14,868 bases of DNA, taken from the NCBI GenBank assembly GCA_020851885.1, contig JADZBW010000332.1:1-14868 (forward strand). The letters are read 5' to 3'. The DNA is from Fimbriimonadaceae bacterium. GTDB taxonomy: Bacteria; Armatimonadota; Fimbriimonadia; Fimbriimonadales; Fimbriimonadaceae. A model generated the notes under the pieces. The model searched no databases. It was not told the DNA's origin and was given only the letters and a program-made list of their open reading frames with translations. Numbering within the stretch: the stretch's first letter is position 1; each line of letters starts with the position of its first letter. The position numbers were made by a program, and so were the translations under genes. Below, piece by piece: positions 7,246-13,480 of the stretch.

Positions 7246-7800
7246 ATGGCCGAGTCGAAGGTCGCCAGAAGGTACGCGACCGCCCTCTTCAAGACCGCGT
7301 TGATGAACAACGTCGTCAAGAGCGTGGAGGACGATCTCTCCGCGATCTCGGGCCTTTTCCTCAACGACCTCAAGTTCCGGGACTTCATGCTAAGCCCACA
7401 GGTCGGTCGCGATGAGAAGATCAAGATCGCCGAACGCATGTTCTCCGACCGCGTGACTGCCCTCACCATGCAGGCGCTGCGCCTGATGCTTATCAAGCGA
7501 CGCGCCAATGAGATCATCGGCGTCCACGAAGAGTTTGTATCCCTTCGACGGGAGCACGGCAGCATCGCCTACATCGTGGTGACCAGTGCAGAAGCGATGG
7601 ACCCCGACCAGAAGAACGCCCTTGTCGCCAAGCTCGAATCCAAGATCGGGAAGAAGGTCGAGGCCGACTTCAAGATCGATGGCAGGCTGATCGGAGGCGT
7701 GAGAGTCCAGATTGGCGATTTCGTTTTGGACGGCACCGTCCGAGGCTCCCTTCGAAGGCTGGGCGAAAAGCTCCGCCGCGACGTTTTGAAACAGAATTAG
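7246..7800 (+). CDS. atpH: ATP synthase F1 subunit delta
   Basis: Delta (equivalent to mitochondrial OSCP) connects the b stalk to the top of the alpha3beta3 head. The 184-residue length is normal. The N terminus (VARRYATALFKTA) and the C-terminal signature (GGVRVQIGDFVLDGTVRGSL) are typical of the family. ATG immediately follows the atpF stop (TAAATG), suggesting translational coupling. The position between atpF and atpA is the standard bacterial order. Confidence 0.95.
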   Translation: MAESKVARRYATALFKTALMNNVVKSVEDDLSAISGLFLNDLKFRDFMLSPQVGRDEKIKIAERMFSDRVTALTMQALRLMLIKRRANEIIGVHEEFVSLRREHGSIAYIVVTSAEAMDPDQKNALVAKLESKIGKKVEADFKIDGRLIGGVRVQIGDFVLDGTVRGSLRRLGEKLRRDVLKQN

Positions 7801-7830
7801 TCCCCAGGAATCCTGACCCCGAGAAACCAC

Positions 7831-9360
7831 ATGTCAAGCATTCGACCAGAAGAAATCACATCCATCCTCGAGCAAGAACTGCAGCGCTTTGAGCGCTCGG
7901 TCGAAGTCGAGCATGTCGGCACCGTCATCCAGGTCGGCGACAGCATCGCCCGCGTCTACGGTCTGCCAGATTGCCAAATGGGCGAGTTATTGGAGTTCCC
8001 CAATGGCGTCTCCGGCTTGGCCCTGAACCTGGAAGAGGATTCCATTGGCGCGGTCTTGATGGGTGACGACACCCTCATCAAGGAAGGCGACCAGGTTCGA
8101 GAGACCGGACGAATCATCGAAATTCCAGTTGGCGAAGCGCTCCTGGGCCGCGTCGTGAACGCACTCGGGCAAACAATCGACGGCCTCCCCGCTCCCACCG
8201 GCGCCGCCATGCGACGTCTCGAGACCGGCGCTCCCGGCGTTGTCGATCGTCAGCCCGTCACCGAGCCCCTCCAGACGGGTATCAAAGCCATCGACGCGAT
8301 GATCCCGATCGGTCGTGGCCAGCGCGAATTGGTCATCGGCGACCGTCAGACCGGTAAGACCGCGATCTGCGTGGACACCATCATCAACCAGAAGTCCACC
8401 CACGAGCCCGGCGGCGACCCCGTCTACTGCATCTATGTCGCCTGTGGACAGAAGATGGCCAACGTGGCCCGCGTCGTCGAAACCCTCCGAGCCAACGGCG
8501 CCCTCGAATACACGACGGTCGTCGTCGCCTCCGCCGCCGACTCAAACGCCATGCAGTATCTTGCTCCGTTCGCCGGCGCCACCATCGGTGAGTTCTTCCG
8601 CGACAACGGCAAGCATGCCTTGGTCATCTACGATGACCTTTCCAAGCACGCTCAGGCCTATCGCGCCCTCTCGCTGCTCCTTCGCCGCCCGCCGGGACGT
8701 GAAGCCTATCCCGGAGACGTCTTCTACCTCCACTCCCGCCTTCTGGAGCGCGCCGCCAAGCTCTCCGACGCCAAAGGTGGTGGTTCGATGACCGCTCTGC
8801 CGATCATCGAAACCCAGTCCGGCGACGTTTCGGCGTACATCCCGACCAACGTTATCTCGATCACCGACGGCCAGATCTATCTGGAGCCCGATCTGTTCTT
8901 CGCCGGCGTTCGCCCCGCGATCAACGTCGGTATCTCGGTCAGCCGCGTTGGCGGTAACGCTCAAATCAAGGCGATGAAGCAGGTCGCGGGAAAGTTGAAG
9001 CTCGAAATGGCCAACTATCGCGATGTGGCCGCGTTCAGCCAATTTGCTTCCGACCTCGACCGCGCCACGCAGATGCAGCTCATCCGCGGACAGCGTCTCA
9101 CCGAGCTTCTCAAGCAAGACCTGACCACCCCATATACCGTCGAAGACCAGATCATCTCGATCTTCGCCGGCGGCCAGGGCGTTCTGGACGAGATCTCCAA
9201 CGACAAGGTCAAGCCGTTTGAATCCGGGCTCCTCAAGTTCGTCCACGAAAAGTATCCCGACGTGGTAGAAGGCATCCGAGCCAGCAAGGCGATCTCCAAG
9301 GACAACGAAGAGACCCTCGGGAAGGCGGTCAAGGAATTCGCCGCAAACTTCAGCGGCTAA
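7831..9360 (+). CDS. atpA: ATP synthase F1 subunit alpha
   Basis: Alpha is the non-catalytic nucleotide-binding subunit of the F1 head. The 509-residue protein is full length. It has an N-terminal beta-barrel (about 25-95), a P-loop GDRQTGKT (170-177), the conserved segment ACGQKMANVARVVETL, the Walker B region ALVIYDDLSKHAQAYR and the arginine-finger segment ISVSRVGG with Arg372. The N-terminal delta-binding helix (RPEEITSILEQELQRFE) is intact. Weak GAGAAA precedes the ATG. In most bacteria atpG follows directly; here a palindrome starts 4 bases after the stop and atpG lies 2.2 kb downstream. Confidence 0.98.
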   Translation: MSSIRPEEITSILEQELQRFERSVEVEHVGTVIQVGDSIARVYGLPDCQMGELLEFPNGVSGLALNLEEDSIGAVLMGDDTLIKEGDQVRETGRIIEIPVGEALLGRVVNALGQTIDGLPAPTGAAMRRLETGAPGVVDRQPVTEPLQTGIKAIDAMIPIGRGQRELVIGDRQTGKTAICVDTIINQKSTHEPGGDPVYCIYVACGQKMANVARVVETLRANGALEYTTVVVASAADSNAMQYLAPFAGATIGEFFRDNGKHALVIYDDLSKHAQAYRALSLLLRRPPGREAYPGDVFYLHSRLLERAAKLSDAKGGGSMTALPIIETQSGDVSAYIPTNVISITDGQIYLEPDLFFAGVRPAINVGISVSRVGGNAQIKAMKQVAGKLKLEMANYRDVAAFSQFASDLDRATQMQLIRGQRLTELLKQDLTTPYTVEDQIISIFAGGQGVLDEISNDKVKPFESGLLKFVHEKYPDVVEGIRASKAISKDNEETLGKAVKEFAANFSG

Positions 9361-9363
9361 TTA

Positions 9364-9407
9364 GAGATAGGACCTGTAGGACTTATTAGACCTATAGGTC
9401 CCATCTC
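9364..9407. repeat. Imperfect 17-bp palindrome directly after atpA
   Basis: The arms GAGATAGGACCTGTAGG (9364-9380) and CCTATAGGTCCCATCTC (9391-9407) pair with one mismatch and one G-U pair around a 10-base loop. The element begins 4 bases after the atpA stop. It is built from iterated AGGAC/AGGTCC-like units. No T tract follows, so it is either a 3' RNA-stability or termination structure or a copy of a dispersed palindromic repeat. The sequence from 9408 to 9644 shows no gene that can be supported. Confidence 0.6.
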
Positions 9408-9644
9408 ACCGGATTCCAAACTCCCTAAATCGCCGTCCCCACGTAGGTCCAATCTGCGAGTGCTCAAAGCTCTCGGCTTGTGTCCATGGCTGCGAGGGCG
9501 ATTCGCCTCCCAGAACCTCACATCGAGTCTTGATCAGATTCTGCGCTCACGATTCATCTCAACCTTATTGGTTCACTCATTCCAACTGCCACGCTGCTGC
9601 GGAGCAGGGCACGCGAACGGCGTTGGCGGCTTTGCAGAGCAGAA

Positions 9645-9684
9645 GTTAGGGATTATTGCGTGATTCGGCGCAATAATCCCTAAC
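9645..9684. repeat. Perfect 16-bp inverted repeat
   Basis: GTTAGGGATTATTGCG (9645-9660) and its exact complement CGCAATAATCCCTAAC (9669-9684) surround an 8-base loop (TGATTCGG). A 7-base C run follows at 9687-9693. The palindrome ends 37 bases before the Cys-rich gene. Perfect complementarity over 16 bp cannot be chance. It is probably a repetitive extragenic palindrome or mobile-element end, possibly also a terminator for upstream readthrough. Confidence 0.75.
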
Positions 9685-9709
9685 CACCCCCCCATTCCTT
9701 GCCTCCGCA

Positions 9710-9715
9710 CATAAT
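9710..9715 (+). promoter_or_regulatory. Putative -10 element for the Cys-rich gene
   Basis: CATAAT ends 6 bases before ATG 9722, with no Shine-Dalgarno sequence in between. No -35 box is visible because the expected position is in a C run. The spacing equals that seen at recG and atpZ. Confidence 0.3.
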
Positions 9716-9721
9716 GCAGTT

Positions 9722-10033
9722 ATGGTTAAATACATTCTTTTGATGCTTGCCTCAGCGATCCTTGTCAGTACTTCGATGGGTACACCGGAGTGCGGATATG
9801 GTATGCCACCAGGAACTGACTCCACTCAGTACGGGTGCCAAGTCGCCGGGGAGCCGGAAAATTGCTCTGGCCTTCCGTATGGTTACGGGGCCAACTTTCA
9901 GGTGAGCCGCAATGTTCACACTGACGTGTTCCAAAAGGGCTATGTGTATACATGTGCTACTTGGGCTCGAACAGGAGACTGTTGTACGATTGTCAGTTTG
10001 CCGTCATGCCCATCAAATACTTGCACCCCATAG
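9722..10033 (+). CDS. Small secreted cysteine-rich protein, unknown function
   Basis: This 103-residue protein has a clear signal peptide (MVKYILLMLASAILVSTSMG). The mature part of about 83 residues has eight cysteines, including an adjacent pair (GDCCT), many Gly/Tyr/Pro residues and few charges, which suggests a disulfide-stabilised extracellular domain. I do not recognise the family. Its 3' end overlaps the start of the next gene, a prepilin-like protein, by 28 bases in another frame, so both are likely made from one transcript and may act at the cell surface together. No Shine-Dalgarno sequence precedes the ATG. Its codons end in A or T more often than those of the neighbouring atp genes, consistent with acquisition of this block. 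Confidence 0.6.
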   Translation: MVKYILLMLASAILVSTSMGTPECGYGMPPGTDSTQYGCQVAGEPENCSGLPYGYGANFQVSRNVHTDVFQKGYVYTCATWARTGDCCTIVSLPSCPSNTCTP

Positions 10034-10722
10034 CTAGGCGTCCAACTGTCCGGCAGGGCTTTACCCTCGTGGAAGTGCTCGCCTGCATTGCGATCGTGAT
10101 CGTTCTGTTTCTGATCGTGTCCGCCGGTTTGCGCGAGGCCAAGCGGCGGTCCTACGTTGGAGTCGACATCGCACATCTGCGGCAGATCGGTCAGGCCATG
10201 GCGATCTATCAAGCCGAAGACGAATGGGCGACCAACCAGAGCGGCATCTTGGCCGCCGACAGCAACCCCTTTACGCTGTTGGCTTTGGTGGATTCTGGAG
10301 TGCTCGACAAGGCTCTGCTAAAAAGTCCGGGAGATCCGACCCAGAAAGGTATCGCAAATGCCCGATTGCAGTGCTCAAGCGAAATCACGGGTCGTGGGCA
10401 CCTGCCGACACCGTCCTACGACTCGTATCCCGCTCTGGGAGATCGCCTAATCGGCGCCGTGGATATCGTAAACGTATACGCCGACATCGTGAAGGCCCCG
10501 GCAGGAGGTTGGGTCGTCTCGCTATCTGGTTCCAATTTGTCCAACGGCCCCTTCCCCCCTCCGGAGTCCTGCAAATACATGAACATGTCAGGCAGCTACC
10601 TGCGTTTGATGTTCGATGGAGCGGTGGTGCATCGCAGCCATCGTCAGGCGGTCAACTCCCTTGGGATACTTGCGGAACCCCCTCTATCTTTGTATTCGGA
10701 TCTGGAAGCAAAGTTCCCCTGA
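10006..10722 (+). CDS. Prepilin-type N-terminal cleavage/methylation domain protein (pseudopilin-like)
   Basis: This 238-residue protein begins with a short basic leader (MPIKYLHPIARRPTVRQG) followed by FTLVEVLACIAIVIVLFLIV. That is the class III signal cut by prepilin peptidase after Gly18, with Glu at mature position 5 and a hydrophobic helix for pilus packing. The C-terminal globular part contains SYLRLMFDGAVVHR, resembling the DG-containing end of many type II secretion-like pseudopilins. ATG 10006 is chosen because the leader then has normal length; the frame is open further upstream to 9952 but would give an overlong leader. It overlaps the Cys-rich gene by 28 bases. It may be exported by the same type of machine as the secretin at 2-1087, but this is inference. 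Confidence 0.82.
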   Translation: MPIKYLHPIARRPTVRQGFTLVEVLACIAIVIVLFLIVSAGLREAKRRSYVGVDIAHLRQIGQAMAIYQAEDEWATNQSGILAADSNPFTLLALVDSGVLDKALLKSPGDPTQKGIANARLQCSSEITGRGHLPTPSYDSYPALGDRLIGAVDIVNVYADIVKAPAGGWVVSLSGSNLSNGPFPPPESCKYMNMSGSYLRLMFDGAVVHRSHRQAVNSLGILAEPPLSLYSDLEAKFP

Positions 10723-10751
10723 TCCGTGCCTACACCCCCGCGTTTCGACAT

Positions 10752-11174
10752 ATGATGACAAAGCGTTCGAATATCTATGCAATGTATGCATTTCTTGCGC
10801 TGGTGGCAGTTCCCATCAGTTGCCTGTTCATGAGCGTGGTCGGCTGGCTGGCGGGAAGGAACTCTTCAGCGGCATTCCTGAAGTTCTGGGGCGCGCACCT
10901 TGTGATTGGCGCTGCCGTTGGGTTGGCGTTCACTGGGTTCGCATTGATCGATACGCGGTCGGCAAAGACCATCGGTCTACGAATGTTTGGCTTGGTTGGA
11001 GGCGTCTTCCTGCTAACCGGATTCGTCGTCTTGGTTGCCGGAGGTGGCCCCCGACCTTCCTATGGATTGGGAAAGGTGATCGGCGATGCCCTCACGTACT
11101 CATTGGCAGGCGGACTTGCAGGTTTCGCAGGCACGTGGGTTTGGCAAAGACTGAACGGAGAAACTGCGGATTGA
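10752..11174 (+). CDS. Hypothetical four-helix membrane protein
   Basis: This 140-residue hydrophobic protein has predicted membrane helices at about 9-34, 45-66, 75-97 and 108-131, with short polar loops and a Gly-rich last helix (SLAGGLAGFAGTWVW). I do not recognise the family. Two adjacent ATG codons (10752 and 10755) are possible starts. The open frame continues upstream to 10224, but that part is out-of-frame sequence of the prepilin-like gene and has no membrane character. It lies 29 bases after the prepilin-like gene and probably belongs to the same transcript. The TGA at 11172 is followed in the same frame by more hydrophobic coding-like sequence. Confidence 0.55.
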   Translation: MMTKRSNIYAMYAFLALVAVPISCLFMSVVGWLAGRNSSAAFLKFWGAHLVIGAAVGLAFTGFALIDTRSAKTIGLRMFGLVGGVFLLTGFVVLVAGGGPRPSYGLGKVIGDALTYSLAGGLAGFAGTWVWQRLNGETAD

Positions 11175-11210
11175 GCCAAAGCAAACGTCCTTGGCGCCTC
11201 TGCCGGCCTG

Positions 11211-11510
11211 TTGCTATTTGCGGCAAGTCTTTTTGAAGGCGTGAGGTTCTCTATTGCCCTCGCTTTCATCACTGTGTTGCTGCTCCTGTTCAGGCGAAGC
11301 ACATTCCTTTCCCAGTATGCCGCGTCGTGGAGTTCCTCTCAGTTGGCATACGAAGTGCAGATATTGATGATACGCAGCGTGCTGCTCCTTGGCGCATCGC
11401 TGTGCATGGCGAGAGTGCTTGCCAGATCCCATGAGTTAAGCAAGACGCTTCCAGCAGTCGCCTTAACCCAAACAACCGCTGGATTGCTCGATGGCATGAA
11501 CAGGCGCTGA
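11211..11510 (+). CDS. Short hydrophobic ORF, possible membrane protein or 3' remnant of the preceding gene
   Basis: This ORF would encode about 99 residues from a TTG at 11211, with two hydrophobic segments (GVRFSIALAFITVLLLLF and IRSVLLLGASLCMARVL). It is in the same frame as the membrane protein ending at 11174, and the frame is open from directly after that TGA, with no ATG or GTG start and no Shine-Dalgarno sequence. It is therefore either a poorly started small membrane protein or the tail of a once longer six-helix protein cut by a nonsense mutation. I cannot decide between these. No family is recognised. The stretch 11511-11580 before atpG holds only a weak -10-like TACACT at 11562-11567. 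Confidence 0.35.
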   Translation: MLFAASLFEGVRFSIALAFITVLLLLFRRSTFLSQYAASWSSSQLAYEVQILMIRSVLLLGASLCMARVLARSHELSKTLPAVALTQTTAGLLDGMNRR

Positions 11511-11580
11511 CCGTGGTAAATCCTCGTACCCAGAACCGTGCTGAGCATCGGCGATGCGCGGTACACTTCAATAGTCCCTC

Positions 11581-12441
11581 ATGGCAACCCTCAAGCAGAT
11601 CCGACAGCGAATCAAAACCGCCAGGAACATCCAGCAGATCACCAAAGCGATGAAGCTGGTTGCCGCCGCGCGGTTAAAAAAGGCAACCGACCGTGTACTC
11701 GAAGCCCGGCCTTATGCCGATAAGCTGAAGGAGTTCATGGGTTCCCTCGCCGGTGCCGGAGAGTTGCCTCCCCACCCGCTGATGCAAAAACGGGACGTCA
11801 AGAAGGCGATCCTCGTCCTCGTCACTTCCGAGCGCGGCCTCGCCGGCGGATACAACACCACCCTGATCCGCAAAGCCACCGACTTCATCAAGTCCGTCGA
11901 TTTCGACGTCGAACTGGTCACGATCGGCAAGAAGGGCTTCCAGTTCTTCAGTAAGCGGAACTACATGATCCGCCATTCGGTTACCATGCCCTCCGCGGGC
12001 GCTTCGCTGGAGAACGCGGTCGAGATCACCAAAGTGACCCGCCAGGCCTTCGAACAGGGCGAAGTCGACGCGATCTTCGTCTGCTACAGCAAGTTCTACT
12101 CCGCGATCCGGCAGGTTCCCCAACTGGTGCAGCTCCTCCCGATCGAGTCGCCCGTCGTCGAAGGAAACTCGGGCGTGGGCGCCGAGATCGAATTCGAACC
12201 CAATGCCGAAGCCGTCCTGAACGCTTTGCTCCCCCGGTACTTCCAAACCCTGGTTTGGCAGTCGCTCCTGGAAGGCACCGCCTCAGAATTCGGCGCGAGA
12301 ATGACGGCAATGACTTCCGCCACCGACAATGCCGGCAAGATGATCAACTCTTTGACCTTGAAGGCGAACCGCGAACGCCAAGCCGGCATCACCAAGGAAA
12401 TCCTGGAAGTCGTGGGCGGTGCCGAAGCCCTGAAGGGCTAA
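11581..12441 (+). CDS. atpG: ATP synthase F1 subunit gamma
   Basis: Gamma is the central rotating shaft in F1. The 286-residue protein has the conserved N-terminal helix (MATLKQIRQRIKTARNIQQI, then TKAMKLVAAARL) and the C-terminal helix with LTLKANRERQAGITKEI and LEVVGGAEAL, which together form the coiled-coil axle. The Rossmann-like middle (ILVLVTSERGLAGGYNT) is typical. Length is normal. It is separated from atpA by 2.2 kb of unrelated genes and is followed not by atpD and atpC but by pseudogene debris starting 3 bases after its stop. It probably needs its own promoter or readthrough from the inserted genes; only a weak -10-like TACACT (11562-11567) is seen upstream, and no Shine-Dalgarno sequence. 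Confidence 0.97.
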   Translation: MATLKQIRQRIKTARNIQQITKAMKLVAAARLKKATDRVLEARPYADKLKEFMGSLAGAGELPPHPLMQKRDVKKAILVLVTSERGLAGGYNTTLIRKATDFIKSVDFDVELVTIGKKGFQFFSKRNYMIRHSVTMPSAGASLENAVEITKVTRQAFEQGEVDAIFVCYSKFYSAIRQVPQLVQLLPIESPVVEGNSGVGAEIEFEPNAEAVLNALLPRYFQTLVWQSLLEGTASEFGARMTAMTSATDNAGKMINSLTLKANRERQAGITKEILEVVGGAEALKG

Positions 12442-12444
12442 CCT

Positions 12445-12699
12445 TCACGACGTTGCATCGTGGCCTTGTAAGGCGTGCGCCCCGCGCCCATTCAACACTT
12501 CCAGAGATTCATAATGGCGGTGCGCGGAGGGACTCGCCGATTGGAGGGTGTCTTCGAACTGGAAGCCAAGCTTCACGAGCCTCGGCCGCGCCGCGAGTCG
12601 ACATAACGACTCAGGAGTTGCAAGATGACCCGCAAGGTCCTTCAATCCTTTGGAAACGATTTCCCCGCCCGGATACAACGAGAAATGCGTCCGGTTCAA
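12445..12699 (-). pseudogene. Remnant of a small protein found near nucleotidyltransferase genes
   Basis: An open frame of 84 codons starts at TTG 12699 and overlaps the end of the nucleotidyltransferase pseudogene. The readable part includes FSLYPGGEIVSKGLKDLAGH, then a helix and ARPRLVKLGF, and ESLEVLNGRGAHALQ. From memory this resembles small helical proteins (pattern GLxDLxxGxxTxEALLxxIAxPRL and a C-terminal AHxxYNALxRR) encoded beside DUF6036-type nucleotidyltransferases. Here the expected C-terminal YNALxRR segment is missing: the frame runs out 3 bases from the atpG stop, so it looks truncated at a rearrangement junction. No pseudogene-free alternative is ruled out, and the family assignment is from recall. 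Confidence 0.4.
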
Positions 12700-13073
12700 T
12701 GATGGAGTCGGAGACCTGGTCTTGATATTGCCTGGGGTCGATCGCCGGATATCGAATCAAATCCGGCTTGTTCATTTCAAAGAGCTCCGGTGGTTTTTCC
12801 AGATGGCTTTTGCCGGATGTATAGAGCGACCTCGCATCAAACAAGTTGGTATTCGTATCCCCAAAGTGTCTTTGATCGGGCCTGGCCATAAAAATCGTAA
12901 TGGTAGAAGTCGACCAGACCATGTCTCGCAAGGTATTCGATCGTTTGCGACCTGAAGTCATTCAGGAGAGCCGTGCTACCGCCTACGACTTAGATACGTC
13001 GAAGCCCTTTTGCTCGACGGCCAATCTCGATCATGAGCTTGTGCAGCTTGGCCTGGTCTACTGCAGACGGCAT
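12690..13073 (-). pseudogene. Degraded DUF6036-like nucleotidyltransferase gene
   Basis: Reading the minus strand from ATG 13073 gives MPSAVDQAKLHKLMIEIGRR, then AKGLRRI. An in-frame TAA follows (12992-12990), where a Tyr codon would be expected before VVGGSTALL. The frame then continues through LARHGLVDFYHYDFYGQARS and is lost near 12850-12880. It resumes in another frame as FDARSLYTSGKSHLEKPPEL and LFEMNKPDLIRYPAIDP. These blocks match, in order, a nucleotidyltransferase family (DUF6036/AbiEii-like) with VGG-STA at the NTP-binding loop. About 50 residues between the VGGSTALL and VDFYHYDFY blocks, including the metal-binding Asp residues, appear deleted. The gene has one nonsense codon, one frameshift and one internal deletion, so it cannot be functional. 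Family homology is from recall of motifs. Confidence 0.68.
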
Positions 13074-13210
13074 ATCATAGGCCAGCCTTCCGACAGTACC
13101 CCAACTTACCATTTGCTTTGCCGGCGGCATGATCCGTCGACCCCTCAGGGATGCGCATCAAACTTTCGCAGACTTTCGACCCGCTTGTTTCCCTTATGCC
13201 TGGGCGATTG

Positions 13211-13243
13211 AGGCATGTTTCTACGGGAATCCTGATTTTTTTT
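13211..13243 (+). terminator. Weak hairpin with T8 tract
   Basis: A short imperfect stem (AGG with CCT, TTTC with GGAA) is followed by eight T residues at 13236-13243. It could end transcription from upstream before the promoter at 13262. The stem is weak, so confidence is low. Apart from this and a C8 run at 13254-13261, the stretch 13074-13261 shows no gene that I can support. Confidence 0.3.
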
Positions 13244-13261
13244 GGAGATTTTGCCCCCCCC

Positions 13262-13290
13262 TTGCCTTTTCCATGATTCTGCAATAGAAT
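13262..13290 (+). promoter_or_regulatory. Sigma-70-type promoter of the three-gene operon
   Basis: TTGCCT (13262-13267) and TAGAAT (13285-13290) are separated by exactly 17 bases, close to the TTGACA/TATAAT consensus. They lie 25 bases before ATG 13316, which has a strong GGAGG Shine-Dalgarno sequence at 13302-13306. It is the most consensus-like promoter in the window. Confidence 0.65.
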
Positions 13291-13315
13291 AGGGTCACTT
13301 GGGAGGAAAGAAACC

Positions 13316-13480
13316 ATGTTCAAGAATCGACTGGTCCTATTGATGTCCTTCGTTGCCGGAATCGCGGCCTTCGGCCTCCCAACCGGTGGCGGCGAAACTT
13401 CGGTGAACTACTCCTATAAGTCGCCAGACACTTCCGGCGGCCCTTGCACGGTGACCGATCCCGGGAGCCCTACGCCGTGA
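13316..13480 (+). CDS. Small secreted peptide (54 residues), unknown function
   Basis: ATG 13316 follows a consensus-like promoter and a GGAGG Shine-Dalgarno sequence 9 bases upstream, so translation is well supported. The 54-residue product starts MFKNRLVLLMSFVAGIAAFG, a basic start and hydrophobic core typical of a signal peptide. It continues with a short polar mature part of about 30 residues rich in Ser, Thr, Pro and Gly with a single cysteine (GGPCTVTDPGSPTP). No family is recognised. Its TGA overlaps the GTG start of the next gene (GTGA), so the two are translationally coupled. It could be a secreted peptide, a small surface protein or a leader that controls the downstream gene. Confidence 0.6.
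   Translation: MFKNRLVLLMSFVAGIAAFGLPTGGGETSVNYSYKSPDTSGGPCTVTDPGSPTP

Noticed and set aside
9460..9663. Short ORF after atpA
   Set aside because: It ends inside the perfect inverted repeat, has no Shine-Dalgarno sequence or known motif, and its composition is not coding-like.
10224..10751. Upstream extension of the membrane protein frame
   Set aside because: This part is out-of-frame sequence of the prepilin-like gene, with basic low-complexity product and no membrane character. The start was placed at 10752.
13074..13131. Possible MmcQ/YjbR-like N terminus (SWGTVGRLAYDMP) upstream of the nucleotidyltransferase pseudogene
   Set aside because: The similarity is limited to about a dozen residues and the frame joins the nucleotidyltransferase start. 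It is too short to support a gene.
12650..13211. Two plus-strand ORFs in the region after atpG
   Set aside because: They are antisense to the nucleotidyltransferase pseudogene, whose conserved blocks on the minus strand explain the open frames.
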